A DNA stretch of 6,175 nucleotides. Source: Treponema sp. (GTDB lineage: Bacteria; Spirochaetota; Spirochaetia; Treponematales; Breznakiellaceae). The position numbers were made by a program, and so were the translations under genes. Shown here one piece after another: positions 1-6,079 of the stretch. Where the stretch lies: NCBI GenBank assembly GCA_031281925.1, contig JAITES010000268.1, forward strand, positions 1 to 6,175. Reading direction: 5' to 3'. Within the stretch, counting starts at the first letter, position 1. Each line of letters starts with the position of its first letter. Under the pieces are notes generated by a model that worked only from the letters and a program-made list of their open reading frames with translations, ran no database searches and was not told the origin of the DNA.

Positions 1-253
1 CAGCTCCCATGTTTGCCATTGCCCCCACGGAAAGATCCATGTGGCCTGCTACCATACAGATGGTGAAGCCCAGGCCCAGCATCGCATAGAGCACGGTACT
101 GTCGAAGATACCTTTCATGTTAAAGGCCGAAAAGAAATTCCTCGCAAAGATGCCCATGATCATCATGATCAGGATAAGCAGATAAAAACGGTAACTATTG
201 ATAGTCTTGCCCAGGTTGACGTTCTGGCCGGCGACCTGTTTTTTTGTGTCCAT
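1..253 (-). CDS. CUT2-type sugar ABC transporter permease (second permease), N-terminal part only
   Basis: The first 84 codons of an inner-membrane permease read leftwards from ATG at 253-251 and leave the window at position 1. The N-terminus MDTKKQVAG is followed by a hydrophobic segment at about residues 22-38 (FYLLILIMMIMGIF) and by a second one leading into AGHMDLSVGAMANMG at about 69-83. The DLSVG motif is the hallmark of ribose/xylose/galactose (RbsC-like, BPD_transp_2) permeases. A strong GGAGG site at 265-261 lies 7 bases before the ATG, inside the last codons of the preceding permease, whose stop is only 1 base away, so the two are very probably translationally coupled. It probably pairs with the upstream permease as a heterodimeric channel for a sugar or related small molecule. 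The substrate cannot be read from the sequence. The gene is cut by the window edge, not broken. Confidence 0.88.
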   Translation of the reverse strand, partial: MDTKKQVAGQNVNLGKTINSYRFYLLILIMMIMGIFARNFFSAFNMKGIFDSTVLYAMLGLGFTICMVAGHMDLSVGAMANMGA

Positions 254-254
254 T

Positions 255-1274
255 TTACTCCCTCCCCAACCTGCGGGAAGAATTGGTGTTGAGCCACACA
301 ATGAAGAGGAACACCAGTCCCTGTATAAGCCATTGATTAAAGGTAGGTATGCCGATGAGGTTCATGATGTTGCTGAGTATCCCGATGGTTATGACGCCGC
401 CGAATACGCCCACCATGGTCCCCCTGCCCCCTGCCAGAGTCATGCCTCCAAGGAGCACACTGGTAACCGCCCTGAAGTCGTAACCGTCGCCGGTATAGTA
501 AGCCCCGGTCTTTGCCACCGACGCAAGGAAGATGCCCGCAATGGAACAACAGATCGCGTTTATCACATAGACCAGCACGATGGACTGCACCACATTGATC
601 CCCGAAAGCCGGGCCACCTCGTAACTGGAACCCGTTACCTTGAGCTGGTTCCCGTACTTTGTTCCGGTCAAAATAAAATGCCCGATGATGAACATGATCA
701 CCATGACGATAACCATGATGGGGATGCCCAAAAATGATGATCGTGAAATGGCGTTGAAGGTTTCCACAGCCTTCAGGTTGTTTTTGGCAATCATGTCCGG
801 GTATATCTGGGTACCGCTCCAAATCCAGCGCACGATGCCGCTCATCACGAAGTTGAAGGCCATAGTCCAGATAATGGGATGGGCGCGGAATTTTCCTACC
901 ATGAGTCCGTTTATCATCCCCAGGAAGGCTCCGGCAATGACACCGAAAAAGACCGAAGGCCAGAAACCCATCCAGAGGGTGGCAACGGCCACCATCCCGG
1001 AAAACGCTATGGTCATGGGAGCCGACATATCGGCATAATTGGCCGAATAGGTAACAAAGGACATACCCACCGAAACCATGCCCAAAAGGGCTATGGCCTG
1101 GACAGTGGCCCGGATATTGCTGGCGGTAAAATACTTGCCAGGCGCAACAAAGCCGCCTAATATCAGGAGCACCACGATAACCGCGTAAATGCCCACCCGG
1201 TTGATGAAGAGGATAAAAGGATTCTGCTTTATCCTGCGGGAATCAGTTCCGTCCTGCTTTACAGCTGCACTCAT
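255..1274 (-). CDS. CUT2-type sugar ABC transporter permease (first permease), 339 aa
   Basis: This is a complete, strongly hydrophobic inner-membrane protein with about 8-10 predicted membrane segments after a short polar N-terminus (about residues 1-20). Family marks are YEVARLSGINV at 218-228 and LLGGMTLAGGRGTMVGV at about 274-290, followed by GILSNIMNLIGI (298-309), all typical of RbsC-like permeases. Length is normal for the family. Its ATG (1274-1272) overlaps the TGA of the ATPase gene in an ATGA arrangement, with AAGGGAG at 1291-1285 as Shine-Dalgarno 10 bases upstream, which indicates coupled translation. The region where relatives carry IDLSVG reads ADMSAP here (residues 81-86), unlike the second permease, which keeps DLSVG. 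The two permeases are therefore distinct subunits rather than recent duplicates. Substrate unknown. Confidence 0.92.
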   Translation of the reverse strand: MSAAVKQDGTDSRRIKQNPFILFINRVGIYAVIVVLLILGGFVAPGKYFTASNIRATVQAIALLGMVSVGMSFVTYSANYADMSAPMTIAFSGMVAVATLWMGFWPSVFFGVIAGAFLGMINGLMVGKFRAHPIIWTMAFNFVMSGIVRWIWSGTQIYPDMIAKNNLKAVETFNAISRSSFLGIPIMVIVMVIMFIIGHFILTGTKYGNQLKVTGSSYEVARLSGINVVQSIVLVYVINAICCSIAGIFLASVAKTGAYYTGDGYDFRAVTSVLLGGMTLAGGRGTMVGVFGGVITIGILSNIMNLIGIPTFNQWLIQGLVFLFIVWLNTNSSRRLGRE

Positions 1275-2845
1275 TTGACAAATTCTCCCTTGCCGTTAGC
1301 CGCAAGAAGGAGCGAACTTTCGCTCATGTTTTTCCGGTCTATTTCACCTATGATGTGTCCCTGGCGCATGATCACCGCCCGGTCGCAGAGGCCCACCATT
1401 TCGGGCAGATCCGAAGTAAAGAGAATAACCGCATTCCCTCTGGCGGCCAGTTCGGCAACGGCGTCGTGGATTATTTCCTTGGCGCCGATGTCAACGCCTC
1501 GGGTAGGCTCATCAAGAATCATCACCCTGGGCGCCGCGGCTATCCATTTTGCCATGAGCACCTTCTGCTGGTTGCCCCCGCTTAAATTGCGTACAGGCAC
1601 ATCTATGCCGGGTGTGTAGATCTTAAGTTTGTCGATGAGGTTTGTAACCGTGCCGCGGTTTCTTCTTCCCGAATAGAGAACCCCTTTTGAAAGCCGGGGG
1701 ATGATGCAGGCCAGACAGTTTTCCGAGACGCTGAGGGCCAGGGCGAGGCCGTCGGTCTTGCGGCTTTCCGTGAGGTACGCGATGCCTTTATCGATGGCCT
1801 CGCTCATGCTGCGGATTTTGAGCTTTTCCCCGAAGAGGTAGATGTCTCCGCTGTCCAGGGGATCTATGCCCATGACGGATCGGGCAAGCTCGGTACGTCC
1901 CGCGCCGGCAAGACCGCAGACCCCGAGGATTTCCCCGGCATGGACATCGAAGCTCACATCATGGAAGAAGCCGTACCGGCTTACCTTGTCCAGGCGGAAG
2001 GCTTCTTCGCCGATTTTGGATTCCCGTTTCGAATAGAATTCGTCGATGGAACGTCCCACCATGAGTTCGACGATCTCTTCGCTTGAGACATCGCCGATGT
2101 TGCAGGTTTTGACATGCCTGCCGTCCCGCATCACCGTGATCCTGTCGGCAATCTCGAAGATCTCCTGGAGATGGTGGCTTATGTACGCGATGGCTATTCC
2201 CTGGTTTCTAAGCTGCCTGATAATTTCAAAAAGCCTGGAAACCTCGACGCTTGAAAGGGCCGAAGTGGGCTCGTCCATAACGAGAACGCAGGGATTGGAA
2301 CCCAGTACTTTGGCAATTTCCACAAGCTGAGCCTCGTGCTGGGAGATTTCCGAAATGGGGCGGTGTATATCGAGATCCTCAAGGCCGACCCTGGCGAGAA
2401 GGGCCCTGGAATCCCGTTCCACAGCCTTCCAGTCAACAAAAGGAATTCCCCTTTTTTGGGGGAGTCTCCCTGCAAGGAGATTCTCTGCAATGGAAATAGG
2501 ACGGGCAAGGCTCAGCTCCTGGTAGATCATGCCGATGCCGTATTCCTTGGCCGCCGAAGGACTGTGCAGACTGATAGGTTTCCCGTTCATCAGCACCTCT
2601 CCTGAGTAATCCGTAAAAGAGCCGGCCATGATCTTCATCAATGTGGATTTACCGGCCCCGTTCTCGCCAACCAGGGCATGAACCTCACCGGGCTTTACGC
2701 CAAAACTGACATCATCAACCGCCAAAGTCCCCGGAAAGGATTTTGAAACTTTTTTCATTTCGAGGGCAAATTCCGAAGATCCGCCGGGAAACCTCGTTTC
2801 CTGTTCGACTGAATTTTTAAGGTCAGCGCTCACTTTACCATCCAT
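1271..2845 (-). CDS. CUT2-type sugar ABC transporter, double-cassette ATP-binding protein (RbsA/MglA-like)
   Basis: This is the cytoplasmic ATPase that powers the importer, about 524 aa from ATG 2845. Cassette 1 has Walker A GENGAGKST (60-68), a Q-loop glutamine in MIYQELS (about 109), a divergent signature SQHEAQ (168-173), Walker B VLVMDEPTS (187-195) and a switch histidine near 224. Cassette 2 has the degenerate P-loop GLAGAGRTE (311-319, Arg for Lys), signature LSGGNQQ (421-427) and Walker B VMILDEPTRG (441-450). This two-cassette layout with a weakened second P-loop is normal for RbsA, MglA and XylG. The start is uncertain. ATG 2845 directly abuts AAGGGG with no spacer; GTG 2833 would have that AAGGGG 12 bases upstream; GTG 2863 is in frame but has no ribosome binding site. 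It is the first gene of the operon, followed by the two permeases, and is probably controlled by the divergent LacI-type fusion regulator. Confidence 0.92.
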   Translation of the reverse strand: MDGKVSADLKNSVEQETRFPGGSSEFALEMKKVSKSFPGTLAVDDVSFGVKPGEVHALVGENGAGKSTLMKIMAGSFTDYSGEVLMNGKPISLHSPSAAKEYGIGMIYQELSLARPISIAENLLAGRLPQKRGIPFVDWKAVERDSRALLARVGLEDLDIHRPISEISQHEAQLVEIAKVLGSNPCVLVMDEPTSALSSVEVSRLFEIIRQLRNQGIAIAYISHHLQEIFEIADRITVMRDGRHVKTCNIGDVSSEEIVELMVGRSIDEFYSKRESKIGEEAFRLDKVSRYGFFHDVSFDVHAGEILGVCGLAGAGRTELARSVMGIDPLDSGDIYLFGEKLKIRSMSEAIDKGIAYLTESRKTDGLALALSVSENCLACIIPRLSKGVLYSGRRNRGTVTNLIDKLKIYTPGIDVPVRNLSGGNQQKVLMAKWIAAAPRVMILDEPTRGVDIGAKEIIHDAVAELAARGNAVILFTSDLPEMVGLCDRAVIMRQGHIIGEIDRKNMSESSLLLAANGKGEFVK

Positions 2846-2883
2846 CCCCTTTAGACATAACACTATTTTTATTTATGCTCGTT

Positions 2884-2913
2884 ATTGTATAATCGCTTAT
2901 TGAGAGCCGTCCA
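2884..2913 (-). promoter_or_regulatory. Candidate promoter for the ABC transporter operon
   Basis: On the minus strand TACAAT (2889-2884, 5 of 6 matches to TATAAT) lies 18 bases from TGGACG (2913-2908, 4 of 6 matches to TTGACA). A start of transcription near 2877 would give a leader of about 30 bases before ATG 2845. It is the best sigma-70-like match in this intergenic region on that strand, but the -35 is weak and no start site is known. Confidence 0.45.
2888..2893 (+). promoter_or_regulatory. Candidate -10 element for the regulator gene
   Basis: A perfect TATAAT lies on the plus strand, with TG just before it but not in the exact extended -10 spacing. No good -35 is visible (the best positions are AT-rich, around 2864-2870). 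Transcription would begin near 2900, so the palindrome at 2940-2959 would lie in the early transcribed region, where a bound repressor could block elongation or the mRNA could hide the ribosome binding site. It overlaps the minus-strand -10. Confidence 0.4.
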
Positions 2914-2939
2914 TAAAAAAGCGGTTTTGGGGAGCAAAA

Positions 2940-2959
2940 AAATCTAAACGTTTAGATTT
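2940..2959. promoter_or_regulatory. Perfect palindrome, probable LacI-family operator
   Basis: This is a 20-bp perfect inverted repeat with half-site AAATCTAAAC and a central CG. The centre AAACGTTT is the core seen in PurR/CcpA-type LacI-family operators, where the hinge leucine inserts at the central CpG. The adjacent regulator has a PurR-like head with Leu at position 54, matching this mode of binding. The site sits between the divergent ATPase and regulator genes and is followed at once by the regulator's GGAGG (2960-2964). Binding here would be expected to autoregulate the regulator. The palindrome lies about 95 bp upstream of the ATPase start, roughly -63 to -82 from the proposed minus-strand promoter start, so control of the transporter from this site alone could be by looping, by an activator role or by an unseen second site. 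Confidence 0.8.
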
Positions 2960-2968
2960 GGAGGAACT

Positions 2969-5236
2969 GTGGCGACTATTAAAGATGTGGCACGGGAAGC
3001 GGGGCTCAGCACCGCCACCGTATCCTGTACCCTGAGCGGTAAAAAAAATGTTTCCCACAAGGCCCGGATAAAGATCCTTGCGGCTATCGAAAAACTTAAC
3101 TATGTTCCCAACGAAAGCGCCCGAAAGCTCAGGCTCCAAACCAGCCGGGACATCGGCATCCTCCTTACCAGCATAGACGATCTCTACCACAGCGAAATCT
3201 TCAAGGGGATCACCCAGGTGATTCAGGAACACGGCTATTCAATCAATATCGGTTTTTCCAATAACCAGCCCCGGCTGGAGGAGAAAATTATAGACGGGTT
3301 CCTGTCCCGGAATTTTGCCGGGATCATCCTGATAAGCTGCCTGGCAAACAATTCGGCCTATATACGGAAGCTGCTCTCCCACGGCATCCCGGTGGTTTTT
3401 GTAGAACGGCGGCCGAGGAAAAAAGATATTAATTTTGTAGGTATATCAAATAAAAAAACCATTACCTTTCTGGCGGAAAAGCTCTCTTCCGGCGGTTATA
3501 AAAACATCTGGCTCTTCTGCGGGAATCCGGGAATCTCAAGCGAAAGCGATTGTGTTACGGCATTTAAGGGATGGTGCCTGAAAAATCCGGTGCGGGGCCG
3601 GATCAACTACACCAACATGACCAGGGAAGACGCCTTCCGTGTCGCCCTTGCGGAATTTTCCGCCAAGCCCCGGCCGGAGGCGATCATCGCCACCTCGGGA
3701 AACATGGCGCAGGGAATTTTGGAAGCGGCCAAGGTGCTGGGAGTTTCCCTGGAAAAAAGCGCCCTTATCACCTTTTCGGAGGAAACATGGATGGATACAC
3801 GGTATCTCCCCCAAACGATCCACACCTCACGGCCGGCCTTCAAGCTGGGTTCCGGCGCGGCGTCCCTTTTGCTGCGGAACATCACCGCCGAAGGGAAAAC
3901 GGAACGGAAGGAAACCATCCTGCTGGACGATAACATTCTCAATACCGGCATCACCATACCCCGCTATGACCCGGCAAAGAAAGAGAAGTCCCGGAAAATT
4001 CCCCGCCTCCGTATGCTGATGCTGGACAGTTCCTTTGCCTCCGGCGCCATGGAGATACTTGCCCGGAAATTCTACAACGATCACGGGGTTACCCTGACAA
4101 TAGAAAAGGAAACGCAGAACCGGCTGTTTAACCGGATTATAGAAGATTCCGAATTCGATAAATCCCGCTACGATATCTACATGTTTGATATTCCCTGGCT
4201 CAATTTTCTTGCGCAGAATACCTGTCTGGAAGATATAAGCGATTTTATCAAAGCCAATAAAAATTATTTTAATTCGGTTTTAAAGGAAGTACTCGATAAT
4301 TGCCTGTATCAGAACCGCTATTACAGCATCCCTTTTGCAGGAGGGGCGCAGCTGATGTTCTACCGTATAGATCTCTTTGAAGATCCAATCATATCGAAAG
4401 ATTATTTCAATATCCATAAAACCAAACTGAGGCCCCCCAGAACCTGGCCGGAATTCAACGCCGTTTCCCGCTTCTTTACCCGGCGCTTCAATCCGTCCTC
4501 GCCGGTGGAATTCGGTACAAGCTGTGCGGGAATAATCGCGGAAGAACTGTGCCCGGAAATTTACGCCCGTATCTGGGGTTTCGGCGGCCGCTTCTTCAGC
4601 AGGAACAACCTTCCCCAGTTCTATTCGGAGAGCAATGTCCGGGCCTTTGAAAACCTTACGGAACTCCAGAACTATACCCCGGGCCCGATTCTCTCCACCA
4701 CCTGTATGGATACTGTCAGGGATTTCTACAGCGGAAAAACAGCCATGTTAATCACCTATACCGAATATGCGTCGAAAATAATGGACGCCATCAACCGGAA
4801 CATCTTCGGCAAGCTGGACTTTACCTTTATACCGGGCATGGCGCCTATTTCAGTGGGCTGGAATCTGGGGATCAATATTTTTTCAAAGAAAACCGAAATA
4901 GCCTACCAGTTTTTCAAATGGCTCTACCGGAAGGATGTAAATTATTACCTTACGATTCTGGACGGCCAGTCAACTTCGATTTATCCTTTCCAGAACAACG
5001 AACTATTGAAGCTCTACCCCTGGATGCAGATCACCCTCGACAATCTCAAATATGCCCGGAAACGAAACCCCTACACCAAAAATTCCATCGTCATTCCCTG
5101 GAACAAAATTGAAGACATCGTCTACCTGAATACCGGACTCATGTTTGAAGGGAAACCGGTAGCGGACTGCCTAAAGGCCATTGACGAAGCGATTACCGGC
5201 CTTATGGATGTTTACGGCCACTTTTACCGGGACTGA
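2969..5236 (+). CDS. LacI-family transcriptional regulator fused to a family 1 extracellular solute-binding-protein domain, 755 aa
   Basis: Residues 3-53 form a LacI/PurR-type helix-turn-helix (TIKDVAREAGLSTATVS) with hinge residues ARKLR around 51-55; the first 100 residues align with E. coli PurR without gaps, including Leu54. Residues about 60-332 are a LacI-type sensor (DIGILLTSIDDLYHSEIFKGI, PVVFVERRP, a TIHTSRP region). Residues about 345-755 resemble family 1 solute-binding proteins of CUT1 importers: YDIYMFDIPWLNFLAQ (401-416), YYSIPFAGGAQLMFYRIDLFE (451-471), PPRTWPEFNAV (489-499), NPSSPVEFGT (508-517) and GWNLGINIFSKK (630-641). There is no signal peptide or membrane segment, so the whole protein should be cytoplasmic. 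Start is GTG 2969, with GGAGG at 2960-2964, 4 bases upstream. It is divergent from the importer operon with a LacI-type palindrome between them, so it probably regulates both. Ligand unknown. It is about twice the usual LacI length. Confidence 0.9.
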   Translation: MATIKDVAREAGLSTATVSCTLSGKKNVSHKARIKILAAIEKLNYVPNESARKLRLQTSRDIGILLTSIDDLYHSEIFKGITQVIQEHGYSINIGFSNNQPRLEEKIIDGFLSRNFAGIILISCLANNSAYIRKLLSHGIPVVFVERRPRKKDINFVGISNKKTITFLAEKLSSGGYKNIWLFCGNPGISSESDCVTAFKGWCLKNPVRGRINYTNMTREDAFRVALAEFSAKPRPEAIIATSGNMAQGILEAAKVLGVSLEKSALITFSEETWMDTRYLPQTIHTSRPAFKLGSGAASLLLRNITAEGKTERKETILLDDNILNTGITIPRYDPAKKEKSRKIPRLRMLMLDSSFASGAMEILARKFYNDHGVTLTIEKETQNRLFNRIIEDSEFDKSRYDIYMFDIPWLNFLAQNTCLEDISDFIKANKNYFNSVLKEVLDNCLYQNRYYSIPFAGGAQLMFYRIDLFEDPIISKDYFNIHKTKLRPPRTWPEFNAVSRFFTRRFNPSSPVEFGTSCAGIIAEELCPEIYARIWGFGGRFFSRNNLPQFYSESNVRAFENLTELQNYTPGPILSTTCMDTVRDFYSGKTAMLITYTEYASKIMDAINRNIFGKLDFTFIPGMAPISVGWNLGINIFSKKTEIAYQFFKWLYRKDVNYYLTILDGQSTSIYPFQNNELLKLYPWMQITLDNLKYARKRNPYTKNSIVIPWNKIEDIVYLNTGLMFEGKPVADCLKAIDEAITGLMDVYGHFYRD

Positions 5237-5247
5237 TGTGAGACTGC

Positions 5248-5278
5248 TCCAAAATCCGGCAGGGGCAATAATTTTGGA
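5248..5278. repeat. Inverted repeat between the regulator and maf (copy A)
   Basis: TCCAAAAT (5248-5255) and ATTTTGGA (5271-5278) form an 8-bp perfect stem around a 15-base loop, starting 12 bases after the regulator's stop. It is A/T-rich and lacks a following T-run, so it is not a convincing intrinsic terminator. It shares TCCAAAA and TTTTGGAACA with the hairpin after maf. TTGGAA at 5274-5279, 18 bases before GATTAT (5298-5303), could alternatively be part of a weak maf promoter. Confidence 0.55.
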
Positions 5279-5320
5279 ACATACTTAAGATTATGGCGAT
5301 TATTGCGGTATATTATATGT

Positions 5321-5908
5321 ATGGAATCGATCATCTTAGCTTCCGGTTCTCTTCGAAGACAGGAGTATTTCAGGCTTTTGGGCCTGCCCTTCAGCGTCAT
5401 GCCTCCCCTGATTGACGAGGATCTGAATCGGCATCTGCCGCCCCGGCAACTGACCGAGGAACTGGCGATAAAAAAAGTCCAAAAAATCGCCGAACTCATG
5501 AAGGGGATCACCCCTCACTGGATCTGCGGCGCAGACACCATCATCTCGGTAGACGGAGACGTTTTCGGCAAGCCGAAAGACAGGGACGATGCCAAGAGGA
5601 TGCTCACCAGCCTGCAGGGCCGGGAACATGAGGTTATCACCGGAATAGCCCTCTATAACGGCCGTAAACAGTCGGTGGATTGCCGTTCCGTGGTGAGTAC
5701 CGTTACCTTTGTCCCGGTACCGGAAGCGGAGATTGAGTGGTATCTCAATACCGGAGAATGGCAGGGCGCCGCGGGGGCCTACAAGATACAGGGCCTGGCG
5801 GCCTGCTTCATTGCGGGGATAAAGGGTTCCCCGAGCGCCATTACGGGCTTGCCAATGCACGAATTTTATGTCATGCTAAGGGAAAATGGATACAACTATG
5901 GCGGTTAA
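5321..5908 (+). CDS. maf: Maf-family nucleoside triphosphate pyrophosphatase, 195 aa
   Basis: Cytoplasmic Maf/YhdE-like enzyme, expected to hydrolyse non-canonical or surplus nucleoside triphosphates to the monophosphate and pyrophosphate, historically named septum formation protein. Visible family marks are IILASGSLRR (4-13), acidic PLIDEDL with E33 (29-35), CGADTIISVDG with catalytic-type D72 (69-79), GKPKD with K84 (83-87), GAYKIQG with Q157 (152-158) and GSPSAITGLP (169-178). GAYKIQG points to the dTTP/UTP pyrophosphatase (YhdE) branch rather than the m7GTP (YceF) branch; this is a moderate inference. The usual SxSPRR reads SGSLRR, with Leu at position 11. Length is normal. ATG 5321 fits the family N-terminus; a TTG at 5303 is in frame but adds six atypical residues. 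No clear Shine-Dalgarno precedes ATG 5321. It is followed by rpsB on the same strand. Confidence 0.92.
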   Translation: MESIILASGSLRRQEYFRLLGLPFSVMPPLIDEDLNRHLPPRQLTEELAIKKVQKIAELMKGITPHWICGADTIISVDGDVFGKPKDRDDAKRMLTSLQGREHEVITGIALYNGRKQSVDCRSVVSTVTFVPVPEAEIEWYLNTGEWQGAAGAYKIQGLAACFIAGIKGSPSAITGLPMHEFYVMLRENGYNYGG

Positions 5909-5925
5909 TCCTCTTTAGAGGTGAA

Positions 5926-5958
5926 CTTGTTCCAAAACTAACCGAGTTTTGGAACAAG
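5926..5958. repeat. Perfect 14-bp hairpin between maf and rpsB (copy B)
   Basis: CTTGTTCCAAAACT (5926-5939) pairs perfectly with AGTTTTGGAACAAG (5945-5958) around loop AACCG, beginning 17 bases after the maf stop. It could end maf transcription, but no T-run follows, so it is not a standard intrinsic terminator. It shares TCCAAAA and TTTTGGAACA with the inverted repeat upstream of maf, suggesting a repeated element or protein-binding site. Confidence 0.7.
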
Positions 5959-5978
5959 CTCAGGTATCTGTGTATACG
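5949..5978 (+). promoter_or_regulatory. Weak candidate promoter for rpsB
   Basis: TTGGAA (5949-5954, 4 of 6 to TTGACA) is 18 bases from TATACG (5973-5978, 4 of 6 to TATAAT). A start near 5985 would give a leader of about 130 bases carrying most or all of three predicted stem-loops before rpsB. The -35 lies inside the right arm of the preceding hairpin. Matches are modest; rpsB could instead be read through from maf. Confidence 0.3.
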
Positions 5979-5983
5979 GTAAG

Positions 5984-6012
5984 GAGAGCTTGAGCCTTGG
6001 CTTTTAGCTTTC
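5984..6012 (+). ncRNA. rpsB leader stem-loop 1
   Basis: In RNA, GAGAGCU (5984-5990) pairs with AGCUUUC (6006-6012) with one G-U pair. Inside it GAGC (5992-5995) pairs with GCUU (6000-6003), capped by CUUG (5996-5999), with a small 1x2 internal loop between. The stem is followed by a U-rich patch (UCGUUUU) that is too broken for a clear terminator. This is a hand fold, with no energy or conservation data. Possible cis-regulatory leader element of rpsB. Confidence 0.4.
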
Positions 6013-6027
6013 GTTTTACCGATTTTC

Positions 6028-6063
6028 CGCCGGTTAGGCTGCTTGAGCGGCCGAACACCGGTG
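6028..6063 (+). ncRNA. rpsB leader stem-loop 2
   Basis: CGCCGGU (6028-6034) pairs with ACCGGUG (6057-6063) with one G-U pair. An internal loop of UA opposite GAAC separates it from an upper stem GGCUGC (6037-6042)/GCGGCC (6047-6052), also with one G-U pair, closed by UUGA. This is the G+C-rich and probably most stable fold in the leader. A G/C-rich stem with an asymmetric internal loop is the sort of shape ribosomal proteins bind in autoregulated leaders, but similarity to a known S2-binding RNA was not tested. Confidence 0.5.
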
Positions 6064-6079
6064 AGATACAGGGAAGGTG

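Noticed and set aside
1889..1915. Loss of the P-loop lysine in the second ATPase cassette (GAGRTE) as a sign of a broken gene.
   Set aside because: This change is the normal state of RbsA/MglA-type double ATPases, and the rest of the cassette is intact.
3571..4019. Several overlapping 85-126-codon frames on both strands inside the regulator gene.
   Set aside because: The regulator frame is continuous and rich in family motifs here; the others are out-of-frame shadows in a G+C-rich stretch with Pro/Arg-rich low-complexity products.
5336..5860. Long open frame (174 codons) antisense to maf.
   Set aside because: It lies wholly within maf on the other strand, has no recognisable motif or binding site and a composition typical of a shadow frame, while maf is well supported.
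5248..5958. The two hairpins around maf as intrinsic terminators.
   Set aside because: Neither is followed by a T-run and copy A is A/T-rich, so the standard terminator pattern is not met; they are listed as repeats instead.
5981..6007. AAGGAG followed by a five-codon frame starting TTG (5990) and ending TAG, a possible leader peptide before rpsB.
   Set aside because: Spacing is only 3 bases, the peptide MSLGF has no regulatory logic, and the same bases form a good RNA stem. Chance is the simpler explanation.
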